A DNA stretch of 64,000 bases, taken from contig NZ_JAIQXU010000001.1 of assembly GCF_020166395.1 (NCBI RefSeq), positions 477,478 to 541,477 of the forward strand. The letters are read 5' to 3'. Below the pieces are notes generated by a model, which did no database searches, was not told the origin of the DNA, and was given only the letters and a program-made list of their open reading frames with translations. Positions 50,943-61,195 of the stretch are shown piece after piece; position 1 is the stretch's first letter; every line of letters starts with the position of its first letter. Both the position numbers and the translations under genes were made by a program. The DNA is from Deinococcus betulae. Its GTDB lineage: Bacteria; Deinococcota; Deinococci; Deinococcales; Deinococcaceae.

Positions 50943-52034
50943 CTAGGACTGGCCCACTGGAGCGCGGCCCAGAGCAGCGTGGGCTTCAAGGAGCAGCGCC
51001 TCGGTCTCGTCCCAGCCCACACAGGCGTCGGTAACGCTCAGGCCAGGAACCAGCGTGCTCAGGTCGGCTGGAATGGCCTGCTTGCCGGCCCGCAGGTTGC
51101 TTTCAATCATCAGGCCACGAATAGCGTGCTGGCCGGCGGCGCGCTGGTGCAGCACGTCGCGCCAGACCAGCCCCTGCCGCGTGTGGTCCGAGCCGCTGTT
51201 GGCGTGCGAACAGTCCACCATCACGGCCGGACTGAGGCCCGCAGCGCCCATCAGAGCCGCCGCCTCCTGCACAAACTGCGGCGCGTAGTTGGGGCCGCCG
51301 CGCCCGCCGCGCAGGATGACGTGCCCGTCTGGATTGCCCAGCGTATGCACGATGCAGCCCTGGCCGTCGTCGTCAATGGTGAAAAAGGCGTGGGGTGAGC
51401 GCGAGGCCACAATGGCGTCCACCGCCAGCTTGATGCCGCCGCCCGTGCCGTTCTTGAAGCCCATCGGGGCGCTGACAGCGCTGGCCATGACGCGGTGGGT
51501 CTGCGACTCGGTGGTGCGGGCACCCAGACAGGCCCAGGCCACGGCGTCAAAGACGTACTGCGGCGCAAAAGGGTCCAGCAGTTCGGTGGCCACGGGCAGC
51601 CCCAGCTCGCTCACTTCGACCATCAGCCCCCGGGTCCATTCCAGGCCCTTGTTGATGTCGTTGGCGCCGGTCATGTCGGGGTCCAGCAGGTAGCCGCGCC
51701 AGCCCACCGTGGTGCGTGGCTTGTCCACATAAACGCGCATCTGCACTTCCAGGCGGTCCTGTACCTGCGTGCGCAGTGCGGCCAGCCGCCGGGCGTAGGT
51801 CAGGGCCTGCTCATGGTCATGAATAGAACAGGGTCCCACCACCACGAGCAGGCGGTCGTCCCGGCCATGCAGAATGTCCTGTGCAGCCCGGCGCCCGGCC
51901 AGCACGGTGCGCTCGGCGGCCGGGGTCAGGGGACAGCGGGCTTTCAGGGCGCGCGGCGTAATCAGGGGCGTAAAGCCGCTGACATTCAGGTTCTCGGTGC
52001 GGCCAGGGGCGACGGCAGGTTCAGGGTGGGTCAT
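50943..52034 (-). CDS. 3-deoxy-7-phosphoheptulonate synthase (DAHP synthase, class I)
   Basis: 363-aa enzyme joining phosphoenolpyruvate and erythrose 4-phosphate, the first step to Phe, Tyr and Trp. [67 protein letters not shown] and [14 protein letters not shown] are the class I motifs. It belongs to the AroF/G/H type, whose allosteric control depends on N-terminal residues. Transcription looks controlled by the upstream leader: an aromatic-rich leader peptide and an attenuator between 52172 and 52068. AAGGA lies 5 bases before the ATG at 52034. Confidence 0.95.
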   Translation of the reverse strand: MTHPEPAVAPGRTENLNVSGFTPLITPRALKARCPLTPAAERTVLAGRRAAQDILHGRDDRLLVVVGPCSIHDHEQALTYARRLAALRTQVQDRLEVQMRVYVDKPRTTVGWRGYLLDPDMTGANDINKGLEWTRGLMVEVSELGLPVATELLDPFAPQYVFDAVAWACLGARTTESQTHRVMASAVSAPMGFKNGTGGGIKLAVDAIVASRSPHAFFTIDDDGQGCIVHTLGNPDGHVILRGGRGGPNYAPQFVQEAAALMGAAGLSPAVMVDCSHANSGSDHTRQGLVWRDVLHQRAAGQHAIRGLMIESNLRAGKQAIPADLSTLVPGLSVTDACVGWDETEALLLEAHAALGRAPVGQS

Positions 52035-52067
52035 GGGGGTCCTTAGGAGCAGGGTGAACAAGCGAAA

Positions 52068-52102
52068 CCCGCCCGGTGACCTTGTGGGCGTCACCGGGCG
52101 GG
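52068..52102 (-). terminator. Attenuator terminator upstream of the DAHP synthase gene
   Basis: On the minus strand, CCCGCCCGGTGAC (52102-52090), loop GCCCACAAG, then GTCACCGGGCGGG (52080-52068), followed by TTTCGCTTGTT. A 13-bp perfect stem sits 33 bases before the start codon. The 5' arm can instead pair with an identical GTCACCGGGC copy at 52135-52126 inside the leader peptide region, giving an antiterminator. Confidence 0.85.
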
Positions 52103-52121
52103 TGGGGAGGGAAACAGCGCG

Positions 52122-52172
52122 CTAGGCCCGGTGACGACCGAACCAATAAAAAAAGGGCGCGCTTAGGGGCAT
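52122..52172 (-). CDS. Aromatic leader peptide of the DAHP synthase attenuator
   Basis: A 16-residue ORF, MPLSAPFFYWFGRHRA, containing Phe-Phe-Tyr-Trp-Phe in a row (TTT TTT TAT TGG TTC). TACACT (52179-52184) is 6 bases before the ATG, so the transcript probably begins at or next to the start codon. Segment GTCACCGGGC (52126-52135) overlaps the last codons. A ribosome stalled for any aromatic aminoacyl-tRNA would leave it free to pair with the terminator's 5' arm, while a ribosome reaching the TAG would mask it and allow termination. Function is inferred; peptide production is not shown. Confidence 0.8.
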   Translation of the reverse strand: MPLSAPFFYWFGRHRA

Positions 52173-52178
52173 AGGCGC

Positions 52179-52184
52179 AGTGTA
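52179..52184 (-). promoter_or_regulatory. -10 box of the aromatic leader transcript
   Basis: TACACT, 6 bases upstream of the leader-peptide ATG; the same box and spacing recur before other genes in the window. No TTGACA-like -35 is visible at the usual distance. Confidence 0.65.
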
Positions 52185-52302
52185 AAGGCCACGGGGCGGG
52201 CGGTCTCTGCCCCCGGTCTAGGGCGCCGCATGGGACTGGTGCAGGAAGTCAGCAGGCACAGAGGCCAGGCCGCCAGCCCAGAAGGCGCGGCTCTTCTCCC
52301 CT

Positions 52303-52608
<306 letters not shown>

Positions 52609-52749
52609 GGGGGGCAGTGTAGTGGGACCGGGCTAGCCGGTGCGTGCCAGTCGCTGGCCTTTCTTCATCTCGGCTCTCATGTCTGGCCGCAAGGGCGACA
52701 GGCACGGGCCAGACCCGTATCTTGGTGCAACTCAGACGCTGGAGGGGGC

Positions 52750-54555
52750 ATGAAGTACGAGCCGGGCAACAGGTTTTACGATGAGATGTTCACGCCAGGC
52801 GGCCAGGTGCGGCCCCACTACGCGGGGGTGCAGGCGTATGTGGACGACCTGGGCGTGCCCGAATTCGCGCGCCGCCACGAACTGCTGGACCTGGCATTTC
52901 GCAACCAGGGCATCACCTTTACGGTGTACGGCGACGCCCAGGGCACCGAGCGCACCTTTCCCTTTGACCCGGTGCCGCGCATCGTGCCGGCCTCCGAGTG
53001 GGGGCAGATAGAAGCCGGGCTGACCCAGCGGGTGCGCGCCCTGAACGCCTTCTTGCAGGACATCTACTCGGAGGCCCAGATTCTGGGGGACGGCGTTATT
53101 CCCGCCGAACTGGTGTACACCTCGGCGCATTTCCGGCGCGAGGTTCACGGCGTGCGGCCCCCCGGCGGCATCTTTACCCATGTGGTGGGCACCGACCTGA
53201 TCCGCGACGAGCAGGGCGACTATCTGGTGCTGGAAGACAATCTGCGCTCGCCCAGCGGGGTGTCATACCTGCTGGCCAACCGCCAGGCCATGACCCGCAT
53301 CTACCCCGGCATGTTCGAGGGCCAGGGGGTGCGCCCGGTGGGGCACTACGCCACGGCGCTACTGGCCCTGCTGCAAAGTGTCAGCCCCCGCGAGAACGGC
53401 ACGGCCGTCGTGCTGACCCCTGGCATGTACAACAGCGCCTACTTTGAACACGCCTACCTGGCCCAGCAGATGGGCATTGAACTGGTCGAGGGCCGCGACC
53501 TGTTTGTGGACGCCGGGCGCGTGTGGATGCGCAGCACGGGCGGGCGGCGACAGGTAGACGTGATCTACCGCCGCATTGACGACGATTTTCTGGACCCACT
53601 GGCCTTTCGTCGTGACAGCACGCTGGGCGTGGCCGGGCTGATCGAGGTCTACCGGCAGGGCCGCGTGGCGATTGCCAACGCCGTTGGGACGGGTGTGGCC
53701 GATGACAAGGCGGTCTACGCCTACGTGCCGGACATGATTCGCTACTACCTCAATGAAACGCCCCTGCTGCGCAACGTGCCCACCTTCCTGGGCTGGAACG
53801 CCGACCACCTGGACCACATGCTGGCCAACGCTGGTGAACTGGTGTTCAAGGCCGTGGGCGAGGCCGGCGGCTACGGCATGCTGATTGGCCCGGCCTCTAC
53901 CCAGGCTGAACAGGAAGCGTATCTGGAGCGTGTGCGGCGTGACCCGCGCGAGTTCATCGCGCAGCCGGTGGTGGGGCTGTCCCGTCATCCCACCTTCTAC
54001 CCCGATGGGCGCCAGTTTGAAGCCGCGCACATTGACCTGCGGCCCTACGTGCTGTACGGCCAGAACGTGACCATCGTGCCCGGCGGCCTGACCCGGGTGG
54101 CCCTGACGCGCGGCAGCCTGGTGGTGAACAGTTCGCAGGGCGGCGGCAGCAAGGACACCTGGGTGCTGGAACACGACGGCCCGGCCACGCCCGTGGCCAT
54201 GAGCCAGCTGCTGCACGGTGACACGCAGAGCCAGGCACAGACTCAGGGTCAGGGCCGCCAGTCGCAAAGCCAGAGCCAGACGGGAGGCGGCACCCAGAGT
54301 CAGAGCCAATTTCAGGGCGGTTTCGGCTCAGTGCCGCTGGGGGCGGAGACCACGCCCGCTGACGACGCCCATACCGCCCATGTCCGGGAGCGCGCCGCCG
54401 AGGAAGCGCAGGTCGAGGCCTACGGGCAAAGTCAGGAGGCGTGGGGCAGGGTCCCTGCGCCGCCGTCTGCCCCCGACGAGTCGCCCGGCGGTCACTCCTA
54501 CCAGCAGCAACTGGAAAAAGCCGAACTGGACAGCCCAACCCAGGAGGACCGCTGA
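52750..54555 (+). CDS. Circularly permuted ATP-grasp protein (amidoligase-associated type)
   Basis: 601 aa. The catalytic region spans about 1-490: FTVYGDAQGTERTFPFDPVPRIV, LVLEDNLRSPSGVSYLLANRQAM, VYRRIDDDFLDPLAFRRDSTLGVAGL, FKAVGEAGGYGMLIGP and HIDLRPYVLYGQNVTIVPGGLTRVAL are the family (DUF404/DUF407-type) motifs. ATP-grasp enzymes join a carboxylate to an amine; the substrate of this group is unknown. Residues about 490-525 are a Gln/Ser-rich stretch (QSQAQTQGQGRQSQSQSQ). GGAGG precedes the ATG. It overlaps the alpha-E gene by one base. Confidence 0.92.
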   Translation: MKYEPGNRFYDEMFTPGGQVRPHYAGVQAYVDDLGVPEFARRHELLDLAFRNQGITFTVYGDAQGTERTFPFDPVPRIVPASEWGQIEAGLTQRVRALNAFLQDIYSEAQILGDGVIPAELVYTSAHFRREVHGVRPPGGIFTHVVGTDLIRDEQGDYLVLEDNLRSPSGVSYLLANRQAMTRIYPGMFEGQGVRPVGHYATALLALLQSVSPRENGTAVVLTPGMYNSAYFEHAYLAQQMGIELVEGRDLFVDAGRVWMRSTGGRRQVDVIYRRIDDDFLDPLAFRRDSTLGVAGLIEVYRQGRVAIANAVGTGVADDKAVYAYVPDMIRYYLNETPLLRNVPTFLGWNADHLDHMLANAGELVFKAVGEAGGYGMLIGPASTQAEQEAYLERVRRDPREFIAQPVVGLSRHPTFYPDGRQFEAAHIDLRPYVLYGQNVTIVPGGLTRVALTRGSLVVNSSQGGGSKDTWVLEHDGPATPVAMSQLLHGDTQSQAQTQGQGRQSQSQSQTGGGTQSQSQFQGGFGSVPLGAETTPADDAHTAHVRERAAEEAQVEAYGQSQEAWGRVPAPPSAPDESPGGHSYQQQLEKAELDSPTQEDR

Positions 54556-55529
54556 TGCTGCTGCTTTCTCGCCTGGCCGAGAACCTGTACTGGACGGGCC
54601 GCTATATGGAACGCGCCGAGAACACCGCCCGCCTCCTGAGCGTCAATTACTACGCCACGCTGGAATCGGCCACGCGGGCACGGGATCACTGGCGCCCCCT
54701 GCTGGACCTGACGGGCGGCGAGACAGCCCTGCGTGAGCGCTACGGCCGAATTGACGCCCGCAGCGTCAGCGCGTGGCTGGCTTTTGACCGGGACAACCCC
54801 GCCAGTATTGCCAGCAGCCTGGCCCGCGCCCGCGAGAACGCGCGGGGCCTGCGCGACCGCATTCCCAGCGAGATGTGGGAAGCCGTCAACCGCGCCTACC
54901 TGAACCTGTGTTTCGAGACCGGCGCCGTGCTGGACCGCGACGGCCTTTTTGAATACTGCGTGGCGGCGCGCGACGCATCTCAATTTTTCTTTGGCATCGC
55001 CTTTGCCACCCTGCCGCGCGACGAAGGCTGGGCTTTTATGCGCACTGGGCAGATGCTGGAGCGCGCCGACAATGTGCTTCGTGTGCTGCAGGCCCGGCTG
55101 GAACAGAGCGGCGAGGTGCAGGGGGTGCCTGCCGCGCCAGCGGGCAACGACCCGGCCGCCCGCATGGTCGTGGAGCAGCGCTGGGTCAACGTTCTGAAAG
55201 GGGCCAGTGCCTTTGAGGCTTACCGCAAGTGCGAGCATGCGGGCCTGGAACCCCGGCGCATCGCGGCGTTTTTGCTGCTGGACGACGCCTTCCCGCGCAG
55301 CGTGCGCTACAGCGCCGAGAACCTGCACGACGCCCTGGGGCAAATTGAGAGGCGCCACCCCGGCGCCCACCCCGAGCTGCTGCGCCTGTCCCGCTGGCTG
55401 GTGGCCCGGCTGCAATACGCCGCCATTGACGACATTCTCGAAGGCGGCTCACCGTCCCTTGACGAGCTGCTGACCGAGGTCAACCGGGTGGGGGCGGCCA
55501 TCAATGCGGCGTATTTTGAAGAGGAATAG
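54555..55529 (+). CDS. Alpha-E domain protein
   Basis: 324-aa helical alpha-E protein, usually encoded next to circularly permuted ATP-grasp and transglutaminase genes, with unknown activity. Family segments: MLLLSRLAENLYWTGRYMERAENTARLLSVNY, SIASSLARARENARGLRDRIPSEMWEAVN, RDEGWAFMRTGQMLERADNVLRVLQ and LLDDAFPRSVRYSAENL. AGGAGG at 54542-54547 lies inside the ATP-grasp 3' end; the start overlaps its stop (TGATG). A role in amide or peptide modification is inferred from the operon. Confidence 0.93.
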   Translation: MLLLSRLAENLYWTGRYMERAENTARLLSVNYYATLESATRARDHWRPLLDLTGGETALRERYGRIDARSVSAWLAFDRDNPASIASSLARARENARGLRDRIPSEMWEAVNRAYLNLCFETGAVLDRDGLFEYCVAARDASQFFFGIAFATLPRDEGWAFMRTGQMLERADNVLRVLQARLEQSGEVQGVPAAPAGNDPAARMVVEQRWVNVLKGASAFEAYRKCEHAGLEPRRIAAFLLLDDAFPRSVRYSAENLHDALGQIERRHPGAHPELLRLSRWLVARLQYAAIDDILEGGSPSLDELLTEVNRVGAAINAAYFEEE

Positions 55530-55705
55530 GGTGCAGGCGCAGAGCACTGTTCAGCACACTTCGGTGGCACCGATGGGTCAACCATTCACGCCAGCCACAA
55601 AGGGCGGCCAGCCGGCGGGCGCCGGGCAAGACGTGGGGATATGGCCGGTCCTCAACAAACCGGATCGAGTCGGGGTCAGCCAGCGCCGGGATGTGGGGAG
55701 GCAGG

Positions 55706-56530
55706 ATGCGCTGTGAGATTCGCCACGCCACCGAGTACCACTACCCCACGCCAGCCTGGGACTCATTCAATCAGGTGCGCCTGCACCCGTCTCAGGAAGA
55801 GCGGCAGACCGTGCGGTCGTTTCACCTCTCGGTCACGCCCGACGCCGAGGTCTCGTCTCACCGGGACTACTTTGGGGCCATTGTCCATCACGTGCATGTC
55901 CACGACCCCCATACCCACCTGAAGATCGAGGCGCAGGCCATCGTGGACACCCACGCTCGGCCAGACCCCGAGCCCGTACAGGTGATGGCCCTGGCCGCCG
56001 AGCGGGGACGGCACACCGAATTTCTGGTGCCCTGTCCACGCGTGCCCGCCGGGCCCTGGCCTGAGGTCTTTCATGTGGCCCGGCCAGACCCCAGTGATGA
56101 CCTGCCGGCCTATCTGGTGGCCCTCAACACGCAGTTGTACCGGCGCTTTACCTATGACACCAAGGCCACCAGTGTCAGCACGCCACTGGCTGAATTTGCC
56201 AAAGATGGCCGGGGCGTCTGCCAGGACTTTACCCACGCCATGCTGGGCGTGACGCGGCAGTTGGGTATTCCGGCGCGTTATGTCAGCGGGTATCTGTACA
56301 GCGGCGGCGAGATGCTGGGCGCCGAGGCCACCCACGCCTGGGTGGAATGCCTGGTGCCGGGCTACGGCTGGCTGGGCCTGGACCCCACCAACAACTGTAT
56401 GGCCGGCGAAAAGCACGTCAAGATAGGCCACGGCCGCGAGTACAGCGACGTGTCACCCGTGCGCGGCACCTACTACGGCGGCGGGCGAGGCAAAATGGAC
56501 GTGGCGGTTCACGTCTACAGCGAGCAATAG
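55706..56530 (+). CDS. Transglutaminase-like cysteine protease family protein
   Basis: 274 aa with an N-terminal bacterial transglutaminase-type beta domain (MRCEIRHATEYHYPTPAWDSFNQVRLHPSQEERQTVRSFHL) and the papain-like catalytic triad: Cys in GRGVCQDFTHAML, His in EATHAWVECLVPG, and Asp in LGLDPTNN. It may form, cut or exchange isopeptide bonds. GGAGG four bases before the ATG at 55706. It completes the ATP-grasp/alpha-E/transglutaminase set predicted to modify peptides. The 176-base gap before it suggests it may also have its own promoter. Confidence 0.93.
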   Translation: MRCEIRHATEYHYPTPAWDSFNQVRLHPSQEERQTVRSFHLSVTPDAEVSSHRDYFGAIVHHVHVHDPHTHLKIEAQAIVDTHARPDPEPVQVMALAAERGRHTEFLVPCPRVPAGPWPEVFHVARPDPSDDLPAYLVALNTQLYRRFTYDTKATSVSTPLAEFAKDGRGVCQDFTHAMLGVTRQLGIPARYVSGYLYSGGEMLGAEATHAWVECLVPGYGWLGLDPTNNCMAGEKHVKIGHGREYSDVSPVRGTYYGGGRGKMDVAVHVYSEQ

Positions 56531-56536
56531 CGGCAT

Positions 56537-56562
56537 TAAAAAACCCCAGGCGGTGCCTGGGG
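56537..56562 (-). terminator. Terminator of the Yip1-domain gene
   Basis: CCCCAGGC (56544-56551) pairs with GCCTGGGG (56555-56562). On the minus strand the stem is followed by TTTTTTAATG, and it lies just past the stop of the Yip1 gene. The other orientation has no T-run, so it ends only the minus-strand transcript. Confidence 0.85.
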
Positions 56563-56582
56563 CGTGTTGGGCCGCTTGACCT

Positions 56583-57188
56583 TTAGCTGCCGGTGACCAG
56601 CCGGCCCACCGCAAACAGGCCGCCCAGCACTCCACCCACCACTGCCGCCGCCGCGAGCTGGCCCAGACCAGCCAGCACCAGGGTCACGCCAGCAGACACC
56701 GGGTCGCGTAGGTTCATGCTGGACTGCACCGCCAGAAAGCCGAAGTAAATCATGGCGATGGTGATCAGGAACATGGCGAGCCAGCCAATGACCGGAATGA
56801 CGCCGATCAGGGTGCTGATGATGCTCAGGGGCACGAAAAACAGTGCGAAAGAATAGGCGACTTCGGGATAAGTACCAGTCCCCCGGAACAGCGTGCGACC
56901 AATCAGGTACACCAGTCCGGTAAAGACAAAAAAGGTCAGCGGCACCGAGATCAGACGGGTCAACAACTGACCAAAGAAAGTGACGTCGCTGTGAAACAGG
57001 GCGAAGAAGGCAGCGATAGCAGCCGAGACGGCGGCTGCCACCATCACGTAGATCAGCGCGCTGGAGAGGTTACTGCGGCGCTCGAACTGCTCGAAGGTCG
57101 CTGGGCTGGGCCGCGTCAGCACGGCAGCGCTCTGAGCAAACATGTCCTGCACTCGGGCGGTCGTTGTGGGCTGAACCGGGCTTCGCAT
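56583..57188 (-). CDS. Yip1-domain membrane protein
   Basis: 201-aa protein with four to five membrane helices ([115 protein letters not shown]), the layout of the Yip1/DUF1282 family. Function in bacteria is unknown. The ATG at 57188 is 5 bases after TACCGT (57194-57199). Strong terminator downstream. Confidence 0.82.
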   Translation of the reverse strand: MRSPVQPTTTARVQDMFAQSAAVLTRPSPATFEQFERRSNLSSALIYVMVAAAVSAAIAAFFALFHSDVTFFGQLLTRLISVPLTFFVFTGLVYLIGRTLFRGTGTYPEVAYSFALFFVPLSIISTLIGVIPVIGWLAMFLITIAMIYFGFLAVQSSMNLRDPVSAGVTLVLAGLGQLAAAAVVGGVLGGLFAVGRLVTGS

Positions 57189-57440
57189 GATCCACGGTAC
57201 GGCCCGGAGCAACAGGCCGTTGCCAGGTGCTACCTTTATCTTTTGTTAATTATTTCTGCAAAACGTTTGTGGGGTGTCTTTTCAGAAGCATCCGAAGGTG
57301 CTGCCGGGCTCTCAAGAGGCCGCACAGCATGAGCCTGTTTGTTCTGCAAATGGAAAAGTAGGTTCGCCAAAGCTCAGCCTGAAGTCTGCTCCGTTATTCA
57401 CTCTAAATCGCTTCTGCAAGCGCCGCCGTAAGAACCTAAA

Positions 57441-58097
57441 TCAGAACTCAGGCGGCAGACACAGGCCGGTATACAAGGCACGCAGACTCAATTCTAAGGT
57501 TGGCTGAAAGGCCACGCACAGCGGCGCCAGGGCCGGGTCACTCAGGGCTTCCTGAACCGCTGGGGCAGGGTCACTCATGGGATAGAGGCCCGCCACCAGC
57601 GCCTGCGTGGCGGTCAGCAGCGGCAATGCTTGCCCTTCTGGCAGCGTGGGCAGCGCGCGGTGTAAGGCGGCCAGCAGCGGAGGGATGCGGCCCAGCAGCC
57701 AGGTCTTGTGGGCACGCGCACCATCCGGCGTGATGTTGCGCTCCAGCAACCCCGCCAGGTGCGGCATCAAGCGCACCAGGTCGGGGTGATCGCCCAGCAG
57801 CGCGGCACTCAGACGGGCCAGAGACGCTGGGGTGTGAATCCCACCCAAGGCCAGATGCCGCTCCCAGTGGGCGAAAAATTCGGCCAGCAGTTCTTCATAC
57901 AGACTGAGAAATAAGCTCTCTTTGGTCGGAAAATAGCCGTACAGCGCGGCTTTCGTCAGCCCGACCTGGGTTGCCACCGCCTGAAGCGTGAGGTCTTCAT
58001 AACGGTGGGTGCGCCACAGCGACCGCGCCACCTGCAGAATGTCTGCCCGGCGCGTGGCCTTGGCCTCCTCCGAACGGGCGCGAGAAGAAATAACCAC
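57441..58097 (-). CDS. TetR family transcriptional regulator
   Basis: 218-aa repressor. The N-terminal HTH (ADILQVARSLWRTHRYEDLTLQAVATQVGLTKAALYGYFPTKESLFLSLYEELLAEFF) is classical TetR; the C-terminal domain is a helical ligand pocket. Two TTACCCAGGGTTA copies lie between this gene and the divergent SDR gene, one between the SDR promoter's -35 and -10 and one just after its start site, so it is very likely the SDR repressor. The ligand is unknown. Confidence 0.92.
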   Translation of the reverse strand: MVISSRARSEEAKATRRADILQVARSLWRTHRYEDLTLQAVATQVGLTKAALYGYFPTKESLFLSLYEELLAEFFAHWERHLALGGIHTPASLARLSAALLGDHPDLVRLMPHLAGLLERNITPDGARAHKTWLLGRIPPLLAALHRALPTLPEGQALPLLTATQALVAGLYPMSDPAPAVQEALSDPALAPLCVAFQPTLELSLRALYTGLCLPPEF

Positions 58098-58155
58098 AGG
58101 TTAATTGTATAAGGCTGCAATTCAGGCGTCTATCCGTAGGCAGAAAATCCGTCCA

Positions 58156-58184
58156 TTGACAAACTTACCCAGGGTTACTAATAT
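58156..58184 (+). promoter_or_regulatory. Strong sigma-70-type promoter of the SDR gene
   Basis: TTGACA (58156-58161), exactly 17 bases, TAATAT (58179-58184): consensus -35 and near-consensus -10. The start site would fall around 58191. Confidence 0.88.
58165..58177. promoter_or_regulatory. TetR operator O1 of the SDR promoter
   Basis: TTACCCAGGGTTA, near-palindromic, located between the -35 and -10 boxes of the SDR promoter, so binding should block RNA polymerase. Confidence 0.8.
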
Positions 58185-58192
58185 TTCCCTAC

Positions 58193-58205
58193 TTACCCAG
58201 GGTTA
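58193..58205. promoter_or_regulatory. TetR operator O2 of the SDR promoter
   Basis: Second identical TTACCCAGGGTTA, 28 bases downstream of the first, at the start of the transcript. The repeated copy is what makes the operator assignment strong. Confidence 0.8.
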
Positions 58206-58226
58206 TTTAGACCCAAGGAGCATCCT

Positions 58227-59042
58227 ATGATCCACACTGTCCTCCCGACTCCCGCCACCGCCCTCGTCACCGGTGCCAGCAGTGGCATTGGCGAACGCCT
58301 GGCCTCCGGACTGGCCGCACGCGGCGCCTCTTTGATTCTGGTGGCCCGCTCGGAGGACCGACTTCAGGCGCTGGCCAGCGACCTGGGGCGCCTGCACGGC
58401 GTCCCCGTGGAAGTGATGGCCGCCGATCTGGCCCGTAGCGGCGCGGCGCAGGCCCTGGCTGAAGAGCTGACGGCGCGTGGCCTCACGCCCGACATCCTGG
58501 TGAACAACGCGGGTCTGGGGCACTTTGACGAGTTTCTACAGCAGGACCTGGCCGATATTGGCCAGCAGCTGGCCCTGAACATCACGGCCGTCACCGAACT
58601 GACGCGGCTGCTGGTGCCGGGCATGGTCGCGCGGGGGCGGGGCCGCGTCTTGAATGTGGCCAGCACCGCCGCCTTTCAACCGGGTCCCCTGATGGCGCCG
58701 TATTATGCCAGCAAGGCGTACGTCCTGAGTCTGAGTGAAGCGCTCAATGAGGAACTGCGCGGCAGCGGTGTGACGGTGACGGCCCTTTGCCCCGGCCCGG
58801 TGCAAACAGGCTTTCAGGCCGCCAGTGGGCTGGGCCACAGCGAACTGTTGCGCGGGCCCGTGCGCCTGGCGATGCTGAGCGCCGACGAGGTGGCCGCCCA
58901 GGGCCTAGACGCCATGCTGCGCGGTCAGGCGGTGGTGATCCCAGGCCGGCTGAACCAGTTGCAGGTGGCGGCCCTGCGCCTGCTGCCGCGCGCCGCCGTG
59001 CCCCCCATGATCCGCCGCTTGCAGGCTCGCCGTCACCGCTAA
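58227..59042 (+). CDS. Short-chain dehydrogenase/reductase
   Basis: 271-aa classical SDR. The cofactor motif TGASSGIG follows TALV (residues about 11-21), NNAG is present, the catalytic Ser lies in LNVASTAAF, and the Tyr-Lys pair is YYASK. The ARSEDRLQ stretch after the Rossmann strand suggests NADP. The C-terminal extension (RLQARRHR) is basic. AAGGAG at 58215-58220 precedes the ATG. Expression looks TetR-controlled and inducible. Substrate unknown. Confidence 0.92.
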   Translation: MIHTVLPTPATALVTGASSGIGERLASGLAARGASLILVARSEDRLQALASDLGRLHGVPVEVMAADLARSGAAQALAEELTARGLTPDILVNNAGLGHFDEFLQQDLADIGQQLALNITAVTELTRLLVPGMVARGRGRVLNVASTAAFQPGPLMAPYYASKAYVLSLSEALNEELRGSGVTVTALCPGPVQTGFQAASGLGHSELLRGPVRLAMLSADEVAAQGLDAMLRGQAVVIPGRLNQLQVAALRLLPRAAVPPMIRRLQARRHR

Positions 59043-59094
59043 AAGGCACCTGCGCCTCAGCAGCCCTCAGGGGGCCATGCCACAATGCAGGGTG

Positions 59095-60015
59095 ATGACG
59101 GAATCTTCTCTGACCTCCGGCGAGCAAACCCACTCTGGCTTCGTGGCCATTGTGGGCAAGCCCAACGTCGGCAAAAGCACCCTCCTGAACAGTTTTCTGG
59201 GCACCAAAGTCGCCCCCACCAGTCCCCGGCCGCAGACCACGCGCCGGGGCGTGCGCGGCATTCATACGGCCGAGAACCGCCAGATTGTCTTTGTCGACAC
59301 GCCGGGCCTGCACAAACCCAAAGACGCACTGGGCAAGTACATGAACCACGAGGTGCATTCGGCCCTGGCCGATGTGGACGGCGTGGTCTGGGTGGTGGAC
59401 CTGCGCCACCCGCCCACCGACGAGGATCAGCTGGTCGCCCGCCAGGTGCGCGAATTGCCCAAGCCGCTGTTTCTGGTAGGCAACAAAACGGACGCCGCCA
59501 AATACCCCGACGAGGCCATGAAGCTCTACCGCGCGCTGCTCGAAGGCCGCGAGGCCGAGCTGAGCGAGACCATGCTGAGCGCGCAGAACAACCCGAACGC
59601 GGTGGCCACCCTGCGCGAGCAGCTCCTGGCCATCCTGCCGGAAAACCCCTTCTTCTTTCCGCAGGGCAGCGCCAGCGACCAGAGCCGCGAGATGTGGGCC
59701 GCCGAGATCATCCGCGAAGAGGCCATGAAAAAGCTGCGCGACGAGCTGCCTTATGCCGTGGCCACGCGCGTCAACCGCTGGACCGAACGCGAAGACGGCC
59801 TGCAACGCATTGAAGGCGAGATTGTGGTGGAGAAGAACGCCCACAAGGGCATGGTCATTGGCGCGGGCGGCAAGCAGCTGCGCGAGATTGGCCAGGCCGC
59901 CCGCAAGCAACTAGAAGTCTTCCTGAACCATAAGGTCTTCCTGGGCCTGGAAGTCATCGTGATTCCCGGCTGGCGCGAGGATGAAGAAGCCCTGCGCGAA
60001 CTGGGCTACGAGTAA
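59095..60015 (+). CDS. era: GTPase Era
   Basis: 306-aa ribosome-assembly GTPase acting on the 3' end of 16S rRNA. G1 [10 protein letters not shown]3 DTPGLHKP, G4 NKTD, the Era-specific middle ([17 protein letters not shown]) and a C-terminal KH domain ([16 protein letters not shown]) are present. The ATG at 59095 removes a short spurious extension. CACAAT, 8 bases before the start, may be its -10 box. Confidence 0.97.
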   Translation: MTESSLTSGEQTHSGFVAIVGKPNVGKSTLLNSFLGTKVAPTSPRPQTTRRGVRGIHTAENRQIVFVDTPGLHKPKDALGKYMNHEVHSALADVDGVVWVVDLRHPPTDEDQLVARQVRELPKPLFLVGNKTDAAKYPDEAMKLYRALLEGREAELSETMLSAQNNPNAVATLREQLLAILPENPFFFPQGSASDQSREMWAAEIIREEAMKKLRDELPYAVATRVNRWTEREDGLQRIEGEIVVEKNAHKGMVIGAGGKQLREIGQAARKQLEVFLNHKVFLGLEVIVIPGWREDEEALRELGYE

Positions 60016-60174
60016 GCACGGCGTTCGGGAAGTGGGCCGGAGGCCGTGGTGAGTGGAGAGGACCACTGGGGGCTCTTGAACCGCTACGAGGGCACACCTC
60101 TTCCCCACCTTTGAGGGCCACAGAGCGCGAACAGAGCAGAATTAAAGACCCCCGTATTCAAGCCAAATCTCAAC

Positions 60175-60197
60175 AAGGCCCCACACCGGGGCCTTTT

Positions 60198-60200
<3 letters not shown>
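60175..60200. terminator. Bidirectional terminator between era and the Nudix gene
   Basis: AAGGCCCC (60175-60182), loop ACACC, GGGGCC (60188-60193), then six T. The right half overlaps the end of the Nudix gene on the other strand. Confidence 0.85.
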
Positions 60201-61187
<987 letters not shown>

Positions 61188-61195
<8 letters not shown>

